Below are positions 39,421 to 47,911 of a stretch of DNA of 64,000 nucleotides, piece after piece (position 1 is the first letter of the stretch; the number at the start of each line of letters is the position of its first letter). The notes under the pieces were generated by a model. The model searched no databases and was not told the origin of the DNA. It saw only the letters and a program-made list of their open reading frames with translations. Made by a program: the position numbers and the translations under genes. Source of the DNA: JBMDXB01 sp048594885 (GTDB lineage: Bacteria > Acidobacteriota > Vicinamibacteria > Vicinamibacterales > 2-12-FULL-66-21); assembly GCA_048594885.1 (NCBI GenBank), contig JBMDXB010000124.1, positions 5,835 through 69,834 of the forward strand. Reading direction: 5' to 3'.

Positions 39421-41820
39421 ATGCACAGATTCATATCGACACGAACTGCTGTCCTCGCCGCCGCCGTACTGTGCGCCGCGCTGAGCGTCCCGGCACTGCG
39501 GGCGCAGGCGCCCGCGAAGGCGGACGCCGCGTTCCTGCTGAAGGCGTACGACACCTACCGCTCGATGACGTCGTCATCGCCGTATCGCGGCATTCCCTGG
39601 CAGTATCTGGGGCCGACGAACATCAGCGGCCGCGCCACGGACATCGACGTCGCCGACCGCGCGGGATCGCGGCGCATCTACGTCGCCTACGCGACGAGCG
39701 GCGTGTGGAAGACGGACGACGACGGCGCGAGCTGGCAGCCGATCTTCGACGAGCAGGCGACGCCGAGCATTGGCGACCTCGCCCTCGCGCCGAGCAATCC
39801 AGACATCGTCTGGATCGGGACCGGCGAGGCGAACATCTTCCGCGCCTCGATGGCCGGCACCGGGATCTACAAGTCGACCGACGGCGGCAAGACGTTCCGC
39901 CACTCCGGCCTCACCGACACGCAGACGATCGCCCGCATCGTCGTTCACCCGACAAATCCGGCCATCGTCTATGTGGCCGCGACCGGGCACGAGTGGACCG
40001 ACAACGAGATGCGTGGCGTGTTCAAGACGACCGACGGCGGCACGTCATGGACGAAGGTCTTCTACCGGAGTCCGCGGACGGGCGCGAACGATCTCGTGAT
40101 GGATCCCGCCGATCCGAACACGCTGTATGCGGCGATGTGGCAGCGCATGCGTCGGAAGTGGAGCGATCCGCGGGTCGAACCGGATTACAACGAGGGCGGC
40201 GTCTGGAAGACGACGGACGCGGGGAAGACATGGACTGAGGTGAACACCGGCCTTCCGCCGGCGACGGCGCGAGGCCGCATCGGCATCGACATCTCACGGA
40301 CGAATCCGAAGGTGCTCTACGCGTTCGTCGACAACTACGAGCCCGGCCACCAGGCGCCGAAGCCGGGCGAACAGGACTCCTACGGCCGGCCGCTGCTCGA
40401 GCCGCGCATCAAGGGAGCGGAGGTGTACCGGACCGACAGCGCGGGCGCGAGCTGGCAGAAGGCGAGCGGCCTGACAGACGAGACGCGCGACTTCATGCTG
40501 CGCCACTCTGGCACCTACGGCTGGGTGTTCGCGCAGATTCGCGTGGATCCGACGGACGAGAACACGATCTATACGATGGGGCTCGGCCTCCACGTGTCGC
40601 GGGATGGTGGCAAGACGTACACGACGCTGCGCGGCATGCACGGCGACCATCACGGGCTCTGGATCGATCCGAAGAACCCCGCGATCCTCTACAACGCGAA
40701 CGACGGCGGGTTCTACCAGTCGGCGGACGCCGGGAAGACGTGGAAGTTCGCGGTGTCGGCCGGCGGCGCGCAGTTCTACAACGTCACGGTCGACAACAGC
40801 TCGCCGGCATCGGCCTACGGTTCGATTCAGGACCATGGTAGCTACCGGGCGAAGATCGATCTGAGCGCCGGCCGCGACAAGATTCCCGCAGTAGAGTGGG
40901 AGCGCGCGCCAGGCGGCGAGGGCTCGTTCCAGGCCGTCGACCCGACCAACCCCAACATCGTCTACTCGCACAACTTCTACGGCCAGTTCACGCGGACGGA
41001 CCTGAGCGTCCCGGCGCCGGCCGGCGGCCGTCGCGGCGGGCCGCCTGCGGACGAGCAGGCGAAGCCTGCGGGACCGCAGCGCACGACGAGCATCCGCCCC
41101 AAGGAGGCGGACCTGCGGGCGCAGTGGATGGCGCCGATCATCGTGTCGCCGCACGACAACACGACCATCTACGCGGGCTTTCAGTACGTCTTCAAATCGA
41201 CGAACCGCGGCGACACCTGGACGAAGATCAGCGGCGACCTGTCGGCCAACGACCAGTCGCTGTTCCTGCGCAACGCGAGCGCGATTCCCTACCAGACAAT
41301 CACGGCGCTGGCCGAGTCGCCGAAGGCGAAGGGGCTGCTCTACGCCGGCACGGACGATGGGAAGCTGCACGTGACGCGCAACGGCGGAGAGTCGTGGACC
41401 GAGATCACGTCGGCATTGCCGGCACGCACGTGGGTCTCGCGCGTGGTGCCGTCAGAGCACGCCGAAGGAACCGTCTACGTGACCCTGCGCGGCCGCGAAG
41501 ACGACGACTTCGGCGTCTACATCTACAAGTCGACCGACTACGGAAAGACGTTCACCAGCATCGCCGGCAATCTTCCGGCAGGACCGATGAACGTCGTTCG
41601 CGAAGATCCCACGAATGCGGGCACGCTGTACGCCGGCAACGACTTCGGCGCGTTCGTGACGACGGACGGCGGCAAGCACTGGGACGTGCTCGGCAGCAAT
41701 CTACCGACGCAGCAGGTGTCGGACCTTGGCATCCAGCCGCGCGACAACCTGATCGTCATCTCGACCTACGGCCGCGGGATGTACGTGATGGATGCGCTGA
41801 AAGTGCGCGGGACGAAGTAG
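39421..41820 (+). CDS. Secreted BNR/sortilin-like beta-propeller protein
   Basis: A 799-residue protein with a signal peptide ending LRAQAP and GGAGG before the ATG. It contains many BNR/Asp-box repeats (SxDGGxTW-like): KTDDDGASW, KSTDGGKTF, KTTDGGTSW, KTTDAGKTW, VSRDGGKTY, QSADAGKTW, KSTNRGDTW, VTRNGGESW, KSTDYGKTF and TTDGGKHW. These form one or two large beta-propellers as in sortilin/VPS10 and some glycoside hydrolases. No catalytic pair can be assigned, so a binding or lyase/hydrolase role is open. Its TAG stop lies inside a palindromic element. Confidence 0.85.
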   Translation: MHRFISTRTAVLAAAVLCAALSVPALRAQAPAKADAAFLLKAYDTYRSMTSSSPYRGIPWQYLGPTNISGRATDIDVADRAGSRRIYVAYATSGVWKTDDDGASWQPIFDEQATPSIGDLALAPSNPDIVWIGTGEANIFRASMAGTGIYKSTDGGKTFRHSGLTDTQTIARIVVHPTNPAIVYVAATGHEWTDNEMRGVFKTTDGGTSWTKVFYRSPRTGANDLVMDPADPNTLYAAMWQRMRRKWSDPRVEPDYNEGGVWKTTDAGKTWTEVNTGLPPATARGRIGIDISRTNPKVLYAFVDNYEPGHQAPKPGEQDSYGRPLLEPRIKGAEVYRTDSAGASWQKASGLTDETRDFMLRHSGTYGWVFAQIRVDPTDENTIYTMGLGLHVSRDGGKTYTTLRGMHGDHHGLWIDPKNPAILYNANDGGFYQSADAGKTWKFAVSAGGAQFYNVTVDNSSPASAYGSIQDHGSYRAKIDLSAGRDKIPAVEWERAPGGEGSFQAVDPTNPNIVYSHNFYGQFTRTDLSVPAPAGGRRGGPPADEQAKPAGPQRTTSIRPKEADLRAQWMAPIIVSPHDNTTIYAGFQYVFKSTNRGDTWTKISGDLSANDQSLFLRNASAIPYQTITALAESPKAKGLLYAGTDDGKLHVTRNGGESWTEITSALPARTWVSRVVPSEHAEGTVYVTLRGREDDDFGVYIYKSTDYGKTFTSIAGNLPAGPMNVVREDPTNAGTLYAGNDFGAFVTTDGGKHWDVLGSNLPTQQVSDLGIQPRDNLIVISTYGRGMYVMDALKVRGTK

Positions 41821-41871
41821 GGGCGGAGCTTGCTCCGCCCGGAGTGTGGGCCGGGCAAGCCCGGCCCCTAC
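41817..41871. repeat. REP-like palindromic element, GTAGGGGC family, copy 2, holding two stop codons
   Basis: GTAGGGGC at the left end pairs with GCCCCTAC at the right. The first 24 bases equal copy 1 at 30351-30374; the centre differs. The TAG in the left end (41818-41820) is the stop of the BNR-repeat gene, and the TAG read on the minus strand at 41870-41868 is the stop of the convergent TIGR00300-type gene. The element therefore forms the whole gap between the two genes. Confidence 0.9.
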
Positions 41872-43079
41872 GAATGGCGCAGCGTTTCCGCGAGCTGATG
41901 GAGGAACAGTCCGACGTCAGTGACGATCCCGATCGTCTGCGTCGATCCGCGGTCGGCCAGCTTGGTGACGACCGCGGGGTTGATATCGACGCAGACGACC
42001 TTCACCCATGACGGCAGCATGTTGCCGACGCCGATGCTGTGCAGCATCGACGAGAGCATGACGACGATCTCCACGCCGTCCAGCGCGGCCGAATAGGCAT
42101 CCTGCGCCGCGATCAGATCCATCATCGTCTCCGGCAGCGGCCCGTCGTCGCGGATGGAGCCGGCGAGAAGGTACGGCACGCGGTGGACGTGGCAGGCGTG
42201 CATGATGCCGGAGCGGAGCACGCCGGCCTCCACCGCCTGCGCGATGCCGCCGGCCCGCCGGATCGCGTTGATCGCGCGCATGTGATTGCGATGGCCGTGC
42301 TCGACCGGCTGGCCGCTGCGCAGATCGATGCCGAGCGACGTGCCCGCCAGCGCCAGCTCGATGTCGTGGACCGCGAGCGCGTTGCCTGACAACACCAGGC
42401 TGACATAGCCCGCTCGAATCAGCTCGCAAAAGTAGTCCGTGCCGCCGGTGTGAACGACAACCGGGCCGGCGACGAAGGCGATCCGTCCGCCGCGCTCGCG
42501 GGCGGCGCGCATCATGTCGGCGACGCGGCCGACGGCGGTCTCGACGCGACGCTCCGAGGAAACCTCGTTGCTCATGAAGCCGAACGTCGGCCGATCGCGC
42601 GACTGCACGTCGGGCATGACGCGCACGCCGAGCATCCCGGAGACGATCGTGTCGCCGGCGCGGATGTCACGCAGCTTACGGCAGGTCGCGCGGCCGCCTT
42701 CGACGACGATCGCGGCGTCCATGCGCTGCCGTTCGACCGTGAGCCACGCACCGTTCAGGCGCACTTCCGTCCGATGGTTCGTCGTCGAGTAGAAGTCCTC
42801 CGGCGCCGCGCCGTCCTGCTCGGCGGCACACAGCACCGCGTCCGGCGTGTGGTGCACGTAGCAGCCGAACGAGGAGAGCTTCTCCAGGAGATGCTTGAGC
42901 GAATCGCTCGTGTCCGCGTTGACGCGCAGCTCGAGCCGCGAGGGCTCGTCGTTCCTGCGGCCCATGTCGAAGCGCAGGATCTCGTAGCTGGCGCCGTGAT
43001 CGACGATCGTCGTGAGGATCGCCTGCAGATCCCCGGAGTCGATCAGGTGGCCCTGTGCCTCGAGCGTCTCGACGTGCAT
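41868..43079 (-). CDS. TIGR00300/LOR-SDH domain protein (ornithine cyclodeaminase-like)
   Basis: A 403-residue protein matching the TIGR00300 family. The N-terminal half (LEAQGHLIDSGDLQAILTTIVDHGASYEILRFDMGRRNDEPSRLELRV) is a LOR/SDH-type domain. The C-terminal half (IAFVAGPVVVHTGGTDYFCELIRAGYVSLVLSGNALAVHDIELALAGTSLGID, then VVMLSSMLHSIGVGNMLPS and VCVDINPAVVTKLADRGS) resembles a nucleotide-binding fold. Archaeal members were described as ornithine cyclodeaminases and cyanobacterial relatives as part of arginine-degrading enzymes; a role in arginine/ornithine catabolism is inferred. Its stop is supplied by a REP-like element. Confidence 0.8.
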   Translation of the reverse strand: MHVETLEAQGHLIDSGDLQAILTTIVDHGASYEILRFDMGRRNDEPSRLELRVNADTSDSLKHLLEKLSSFGCYVHHTPDAVLCAAEQDGAAPEDFYSTTNHRTEVRLNGAWLTVERQRMDAAIVVEGGRATCRKLRDIRAGDTIVSGMLGVRVMPDVQSRDRPTFGFMSNEVSSERRVETAVGRVADMMRAARERGGRIAFVAGPVVVHTGGTDYFCELIRAGYVSLVLSGNALAVHDIELALAGTSLGIDLRSGQPVEHGHRNHMRAINAIRRAGGIAQAVEAGVLRSGIMHACHVHRVPYLLAGSIRDDGPLPETMMDLIAAQDAYSAALDGVEIVVMLSSMLHSIGVGNMLPSWVKVVCVDINPAVVTKLADRGSTQTIGIVTDVGLFLHQLAETLRHS

Positions 43080-43094
43080 GCGACTATCCTAGTG

Positions 43095-43149
43095 CAGCCC
43101 TGAAGGGCTGGACTACGAACGGGACTCGTCGTGCAGGCCTTCAGGCCTG
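43095..43149. repeat. Paired palindromes at the 3' end of cysH
   Basis: Two hairpins: CAGCCCT-GA-AGGGCTG at 43095-43110 and CAGGCCT-TC-AGGCCTG at 43134-43149. The second overlaps the last codons and TGA stop of cysH (43143-43141). The loops and stems are related, as in paired REP elements. They could act as a transcript end for the cys operon, although no T-run follows. Confidence 0.75.
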
Positions 43150-43782
43150 CGATCGCGGCGCGGCAACGTGAATCCCGCACTCCAGCTTCTGCCCTTGCCA
43201 GCGTCCGGAGCGCGGGTTCGACGGATCGAGCGGCAGCGACGTGCATGGCTCGCAGCCGACGCTGGTGTAGCCGGCGTCGTAGAGCGGCAGCAGCGGGATG
43301 TCGTGAGCCTTCGCATAGCTCCACACGTCCTTCGTCGTCCACGCCGCGAGCGGGCTCACCTTGCGCAGCACTTTCCCCGACGGCAGCGAAAACGGCTCTT
43401 CCTCCCGCAGCGCGGCGCGCGACGGAGACTGCTCGCGTCGGAGCCCCGTGAACCACACGTCGTAGCCTTCGAGTGCCTCGAACAGCGGTCCCACCTTGTG
43501 TCGCGCGCAGCAGCCGTGCGTGTCGGTCTGCCACAGCCCCCGCTGTGGGTCGGGGGCACGGAGGTTCACGAGGTTCAGTGCCCAGCGCCGCGCGAGGCCG
43601 TCGCGATAGGCATACGTCTCGGCGAAATGGTGCACCGTGTCGAGAAACAGCACAGGGATGCGCGGCGCCAATTCGCGCAGCATGTGCACGAGGACGACGC
43701 ACTCGGCCTGGAAGCTGGAGGTGACGCACGGCGCGTTGGCGCCATCGAGTGCCCGGGCGATGAGCGTGCGGATGTCGTTCAT
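43141..43782 (-). CDS. cysH: Adenylylsulfate (APS) reductase
   Basis: A 213-residue protein of the PAPS/APS reductase family. The iron-sulfur cysteines are present (HGCCARHKV and GCEPCT), which places it with the [4Fe-4S] APS-reducing type, and the catalytic Cys is in KLECGIH. TSSFQAECVVLVHML is the nucleotide-binding start and FTGLRREQSPSRA follows. It reduces APS to sulfite with thioredoxin. The ATG overlaps the cysN stop by 4 bp. The last few residues (RSQA) come from the palindromic element at the gene end. Confidence 0.9.
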   Translation of the reverse strand: MNDIRTLIARALDGANAPCVTSSFQAECVVLVHMLRELAPRIPVLFLDTVHHFAETYAYRDGLARRWALNLVNLRAPDPQRGLWQTDTHGCCARHKVGPLFEALEGYDVWFTGLRREQSPSRAALREEEPFSLPSGKVLRKVSPLAAWTTKDVWSYAKAHDIPLLPLYDAGYTSVGCEPCTSLPLDPSNPRSGRWQGQKLECGIHVAAPRSQA

Positions 43783-45077
43783 ATGACCAGCTCTTCGAGT
43801 GCGCGCTGCACGGCGGCGATGGCGTCGGCTTCGTTCGACGCGCCGCGCGCCAGTTGCACCAGGCGACCCGCAGCGAGTGGCCGGAAGGCTGCAGCGGTGC
43901 GTTCGCGCACCGCCCTGACGATCATTCCGGCTCCAGCCGTGAAGTTCGTCGCGGGATCGATCAGGATGAAGCTGCCGGTCGCACGATTGTGAACGTACGG
44001 ATCGAAGAAGATCGGCCGGGACGTTGTGACGCCGACCGATGCGATCTGATTGAGTGCGAGCGGCCGATCGACTTCGGCCATCACGGTCCTGGTCGTGTGT
44101 TTCAACGCGTAGACGCGCGACGGATCGAGCGGCCGCTCGTCCATCCAGACGACCTGCGCCTCGAAATGCGAGCCGGCGACGCCCGCGCCGGTGACGAGCA
44201 TGTCGCCGCGGCTGACGTCGAGATCGTCGCGAAGCACGAGCGTGATCGACATCGGCGCGCAGGCGCTCTGCAGATCGCCATCCCACGTCACAATCCTCGC
44301 CACGCGAGTCGCCAGGCCCGACGGCCACACCGTCACGTCATCACCGACGCTGATCGTTCCCGACACGATCTGGCCGGCACAGCCGCGGAAGTCGTGTGTC
44401 GGGCGGAGGACGAGTTGCACGGGAAACCGGAAGTCCGACGCGCGGCGGCCGGTCACGTCGACGGTTTCGAGATGGTGGAGGAGACTGCGTCCCGAGTACC
44501 ACGGTGTCCGATCGCTGCTGGCGATGACGTTGTCGCCGTGGAGCGCGCTCAGGGGGATCGAGTGCCGCCTTGCATCGGGGACAAGGCGCGCGAAGTCTTC
44601 GTCGATCTCCTCGAACACCTCGCGATCGAAATCCACCAGATCCATCTTGTTGACGGCGAGCACGAACGTCGAGATTCCGAGCAGGTCCGCGATGCGCGCG
44701 TGCCGGCGCGTCTGCTCGCGTACGCCGTGGCGCGCGTCGACGAGCAGAATCGCGACGTCGGCCGTCGACGCCCCTGTCGCCATGTTGCGGGTGTACTGCT
44801 CGTGGCCTGGCGTGTCGGCGAGGATGAACGAGCGCCGGCGCGTGGCGAAGTGCCGGTACGCGACGTCGATCGTGATGCCCTGCTCGCGCTCCGCGCGCAG
44901 TCCGTCGGTGAACAGCGAGAAATCGATCGGGCCGGCGGACCGGTGGCGCGACGCGTGCTCGACGGAGCGGACGTGGTCGTCGTACAGCGCCCGCGAGTCG
45001 TACAGCAGCCGTCCGATGAGCGTGCTCTTGCCGTCATCGACGCTGCCCGCGGTGCAGATGCGAAGGAGGTCGCTCAT
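43779..45077 (-). CDS. cysN: Sulfate adenylyltransferase GTPase subunit
   Basis: A 432-residue EF-Tu-like GTPase. The P-loop is AGSVDDGKST, the G3 motif is DTPGH and the G4 motif is NKMD. The C-terminal beta-barrels follow (FRFPVQLVLRPTHDFRGCAGQIVSGTISVGDDVTV). With CysD it makes APS from sulfate and ATP, driven by GTP. There is no fused APS kinase (CysC), which agrees with direct APS reduction by the downstream CysH. The ATG overlaps the cysD stop (TGATG). Confidence 0.93.
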   Translation of the reverse strand: MSDLLRICTAGSVDDGKSTLIGRLLYDSRALYDDHVRSVEHASRHRSAGPIDFSLFTDGLRAEREQGITIDVAYRHFATRRRSFILADTPGHEQYTRNMATGASTADVAILLVDARHGVREQTRRHARIADLLGISTFVLAVNKMDLVDFDREVFEEIDEDFARLVPDARRHSIPLSALHGDNVIASSDRTPWYSGRSLLHHLETVDVTGRRASDFRFPVQLVLRPTHDFRGCAGQIVSGTISVGDDVTVWPSGLATRVARIVTWDGDLQSACAPMSITLVLRDDLDVSRGDMLVTGAGVAGSHFEAQVVWMDERPLDPSRVYALKHTTRTVMAEVDRPLALNQIASVGVTTSRPIFFDPYVHNRATGSFILIDPATNFTAGAGMIVRAVRERTAAAFRPLAAGRLVQLARGASNEADAIAAVQRALEELVI

Positions 45078-45976
45078 CAGAAGTACCCCTCCCGTTTCTT
45101 GAGCTCCATCGAGCCGTCCTGGTCGTGATCGATCACCCTCAACTGCCGCTCGGAGTGCCGCGTCGCGAGCAGTTCCTCGACGATCGCGGACACGGTCGTC
45201 GCTGTCGACCGGACCGCGCCGCTGCACGGCGAGCAGCCGAGCGATCGCATCCGGCACATGACGCGCTGGGGCCGCTCGCCAGGCAGCAGCGGCACGAACG
45301 GCTGCTCGACGGGAATCAGCGCGTCACCGCGGACGACGACCTCGCGTTCCTTCGCGAAATACAGGGGGACGACTGGGATGCGCTCCGCGTCGATGTAGCG
45401 CCAGACGTCGATCTCCGTCCAGTTCGAGAGCGGGAAGACGCGGATGCTCTCGCCGGGCGCGATGCGGCCGTTGAGCAGGTGCCACAACTCGGGACGCTGC
45501 CGCTTCGGGTCCCACTGCCCCTTCGGATCGCGCAGCGAGAAGATTCGCTCCTTCGCCCGCGAGCGCTCCTCGTCGCGGCGTGCGCCGCCGAATGCCGCGT
45601 CGAAGCCGCCAGCCTGCAGCGCATCGAGCAGCGCCTTCGTCTTGAGCAGCGCGCAGCAGCGCTGCGTGCCGACGGCGAACGGCTGCGTGCCCTCCGCGAT
45701 CGCCTCGGTGTTCGTGTGGACGATGAGCTGCGCGCCGATCTCGGCGGCGTATCGATCGCGGAACTCGATCATCTCGCGGAACTTGTAGGTCGTGTCGACG
45801 TGGAGCAGCGGAAACGGGATCGGCCCGGGATGGAACGCTTTCTGCGCCAGGCGCAGCATCACGGACGAGTCCTTCCCGATCGAGTAGAGCATCACGGGAC
45901 GCTCGAACTCCGCTGCGACCTCACGGATGATGTGGATGCTCTCCGCCTCGAGCGCGCGCAGGTGGCTAAGCCGCAT
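45077..45976 (-). CDS. cysD: Sulfate adenylyltransferase subunit 2
   Basis: A 299-residue ATP-sulfurylase small subunit. LEAESIHIIREVAAEFERPVMLYSIGKDSSVMLRLAQKAFHPG holds the PP-loop (SIGKDSS). FPLLHVDTTYKFREMIEFRD, FDAAFGGARRDEERSRAKERIFSLRD and VFPLSNWTEIDVWRYI complete the family pattern. It overlaps the transporter gene upstream by 11 bp and cysN by 1 bp, so the four genes form one tight operon. Confidence 0.95.
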   Translation of the reverse strand: MRLSHLRALEAESIHIIREVAAEFERPVMLYSIGKDSSVMLRLAQKAFHPGPIPFPLLHVDTTYKFREMIEFRDRYAAEIGAQLIVHTNTEAIAEGTQPFAVGTQRCCALLKTKALLDALQAGGFDAAFGGARRDEERSRAKERIFSLRDPKGQWDPKRQRPELWHLLNGRIAPGESIRVFPLSNWTEIDVWRYIDAERIPVVPLYFAKEREVVVRGDALIPVEQPFVPLLPGERPQRVMCRMRSLGCSPCSGAVRSTATTVSAIVEELLATRHSERQLRVIDHDQDGSMELKKREGYF

Positions 45977-46829
45977 GGGTCACCACCGGACGATTCCCTC
46001 CGCTGAAGAAGAAGCGATACAGCAGCCACGCGTCGACGGCGATCACAGCCGCGAGCACCGAGTACGCCGCAGTTCCGTCAACGATCTCGAACGTACGCAG
46101 CAGCGTCGAGATGCCAAAGCCGACGATCCACGCGTCGAAGCTCAGACAGATCCGCCTGAACGTCTCCTGCCGCATGTGCCGGATGATCGTTGCGCCAATC
46201 GGCACGCCGACGATGACGCTCGGGAGGATGTAGGGGAGAAGCGAAAGGCTCGTGGCGGTGTACAGACCCGTGTATGCGTACGCGACCGCCGTCAGAGTCG
46301 ATTCGACGAGGCGAATCAGCCCGAGGGAAGCCCGGAAGTCCTGTTTCGTCAGGCCTTGGTTGTTGAGAAACACCGCCAGCGGCGGTCCCGAGATGGTCGT
46401 CACGGAGTAGAGCGCACCGACGCCACCGCCGAACACGAGGCCGGTTGCGCGCTCCGCGCGGATCGGTCTCCGGAATCCAGCCGCCTGGACGAGGATGAGT
46501 GGCAGCAGGACGACGAAGGTGTAGAGCTTCAGCCAGCCGGGCTCCACGCGCGACACGATCAACGTTCCCGCCACGACACCCGGCGCGATCCCGACCGCGA
46601 TCGGCAACACTCGCCGCCAGATCGCCGGAAGCGCCTCGCGGTTCACCCACAACACGTAGGCGTTGAGCGCAACTTCGACGGGAACGAGCGCCGGATTGAG
46701 GACGCGATTCGTCAGGAACAGCAGCGCGACGGGCACCGTGATCGACGAGAAGCCGTACCCCAATGCGCCGTTGACGATCGCGGCGGCCAGCGTGATGACG
46801 ACGAGCGCAAAGAGTCCTTCGGTTGACAT
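45966..46829 (-). CDS. TauE/SafE family sulfite/organosulfonate transporter
   Basis: A 287-residue inner-membrane protein with about eight hydrophobic segments and the TauE/SafE pattern (LAAAIVNGALGYGFSSITVPVALLFLTNRVLNPALVPVEVALNAYVL; YSVTTISGPPLAVFLNNQGLTKQDFRASLG). The family moves sulfite, sulfonates or sulfate-like anions. As the first gene of the cysDNH operon, it probably supplies or balances sulfur oxyanions. A 200-bp leader with a promoter-like sequence precedes it. Confidence 0.85.
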   Translation of the reverse strand: MSTEGLFALVVITLAAAIVNGALGYGFSSITVPVALLFLTNRVLNPALVPVEVALNAYVLWVNREALPAIWRRVLPIAVGIAPGVVAGTLIVSRVEPGWLKLYTFVVLLPLILVQAAGFRRPIRAERATGLVFGGGVGALYSVTTISGPPLAVFLNNQGLTKQDFRASLGLIRLVESTLTAVAYAYTGLYTATSLSLLPYILPSVIVGVPIGATIIRHMRQETFRRICLSFDAWIVGFGISTLLRTFEIVDGTAAYSVLAAVIAVDAWLLYRFFFSGGNRPVVTHAA

Positions 46830-46892
46830 GACAGCTCCGGCTGAAACGACTGTGCTGGGAATTGAGCCGACGCGTTCGGCCGGAGAGATGAG

Positions 46893-46943
46893 CTAGAGCG
46901 GGAAGATCCTCACCGGGCGCACGCCGGCACGAGACACGCGCAT
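46893..46943 (-). CDS. Possible leader ORF in the cys operon 5' region
   Basis: A 16-codon frame, ATG at 46943 to TAG at 46895-46893, reads MRVSRAGVRPVRIFPL. It lies within the 5' leader of the sulfur operon, between the promoter-like sequence and the transporter start. It is basic and has no Cys codons, so a classic cysteine-attenuation peptide is not supported. No ribosome site is obvious. I list it only as a candidate. Confidence 0.2.
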   Translation of the reverse strand: MRVSRAGVRPVRIFPL

Positions 46944-47009
46944 CGACACGTGGCCGATGCGGCAGCCGGGCGGCGACAGGTGAGTGAAGCGGACATCGAA
47001 GCTATGGGT

Positions 47010-47039
47010 ACTTAACACGCGACAGCGGGCGTCTGTCAA
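47010..47039 (-). promoter_or_regulatory. Candidate promoter of the TauE-cysDNH operon
   Basis: TTGACA (47039-47034) is followed after 18 bases by TTAAGT (47015-47010) on the minus strand. The -35 matches the sigma-70 consensus fully and the -10 is weak. It begins within the last codons of the sortase gene and would give a leader of about 170 nt before the transporter ATG. There is no other gene in the gap, only the possible 16-codon leader frame. Confidence 0.4.
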
Positions 47040-47911
47040 CCCCGCGATGGACGGAAGATCCCGAAGAGCCTGCGCCACCCGCCGCGCTTCTCCTTCTTCA
47101 CGCCCTTCACGGTGCGCTTCGCGTCCGGCCTTTTCGCCTTGACCTTCACCGCGGACGCCTTGCGCACCTTCTTGACCTTCTTCCCGATCTCGCCTGTCGC
47201 GAACGGCATCGCTGGCGCGACGCCCGCCGCGAGAACCGGCTTGGTCGCGGCTGCAGAGTCACGCGCCGTTACCGGTGGTGCAGTGACGCTGGTGGCGCGG
47301 ACGATGAACCGCCGCGGTGCCGACCCCACGTAGTTGAACGGGTAGCACGTGACGAGCGTCAGCGTCGGCTGCGGCGTCGGGTCGAGGACCCAGACGTCCT
47401 CGGGGTCGACGATCCGCGTCTCGCTGACGGCGTACTCGTGCGTGCCCTCCGGCGTCGTGACCTGAATGCGATCGCCTTTGCGCACGTGCTTCAGCGGCCG
47501 GAAGAAGCTATCGCGATGCGCCGCGAGCGCGGCGTTGCCGTGCTCGCCCGGCAGCGCGGTTTCCGGGATGTGCCCGACGGCCCGCCGCAGCGTCCCATCA
47601 TCGACACCTTCGCGGACCATTGCCGACAAGCCGAGGCGCGGGATCTCGACGCACCCGATCAGCGCCTTGGGCTCCGGCCTCGGCCGGGGCGGCGGGGCAG
47701 GCGCGAGCGGCACGTCCTTCGCCACCGGCGCCGCCTCCGGCGGCGTCACCCGCTCGGATCGCATCCGCTCCAGCGTGCGGTGCTGCGACATCTGGTCGAG
47801 CGTCGTGACGATGTGGACGCCCGCGTACCAGCCGAGCGCAGCGAGACCAATGATGAGCAGGCTGCGCTCGAGCAGCCACAGCCACAGGCGCGCGGGCTTA
47901 TCGGCTGCCAT
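47036..47911 (-). CDS. Class D-like sortase
   Basis: A 291-residue membrane-anchored transpeptidase. A transmembrane helix (about 17-36) is followed by a Pro-rich linker and a sortase domain with IPRLGLSAMVREG, His132 in LAAHRDSFF, Cys189 in LTLVTCYPF and the catalytic Arg in SAPRRFIV (about 200-201). TLTC/TCYPF patterns of this kind are typical of class D/E sortases. The C-terminal 70 residues form a Lys/Arg-rich tail. It is the third gene of a locus whose first gene encodes a protein with an LPRTA signal. The start overlaps the VWA gene by 14 bp. Confidence 0.85.
   Translation of the reverse strand: MAADKPARLWLWLLERSLLIIGLAALGWYAGVHIVTTLDQMSQHRTLERMRSERVTPPEAAPVAKDVPLAPAPPPRPRPEPKALIGCVEIPRLGLSAMVREGVDDGTLRRAVGHIPETALPGEHGNAALAAHRDSFFRPLKHVRKGDRIQVTTPEGTHEYAVSETRIVDPEDVWVLDPTPQPTLTLVTCYPFNYVGSAPRRFIVRATSVTAPPVTARDSAAATKPVLAAGVAPAMPFATGEIGKKVKKVRKASAVKVKAKRPDAKRTVKGVKKEKRGGWRRLFGIFRPSRG

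Noticed and set aside
38268..39554. Long minus-strand frame opposite the ThDP enzyme
   Set aside because: Its composition is Arg/Ala-rich without domain motifs, and it starts inside the repeat. The plus-strand frame holds both ThDP motifs.
46893..46943. Cys-attenuator leader peptide
   Set aside because: The 16-residue frame contains no Cys codon, so ribosome stalling on cysteine is not supported. It is kept only as a low-confidence frame.
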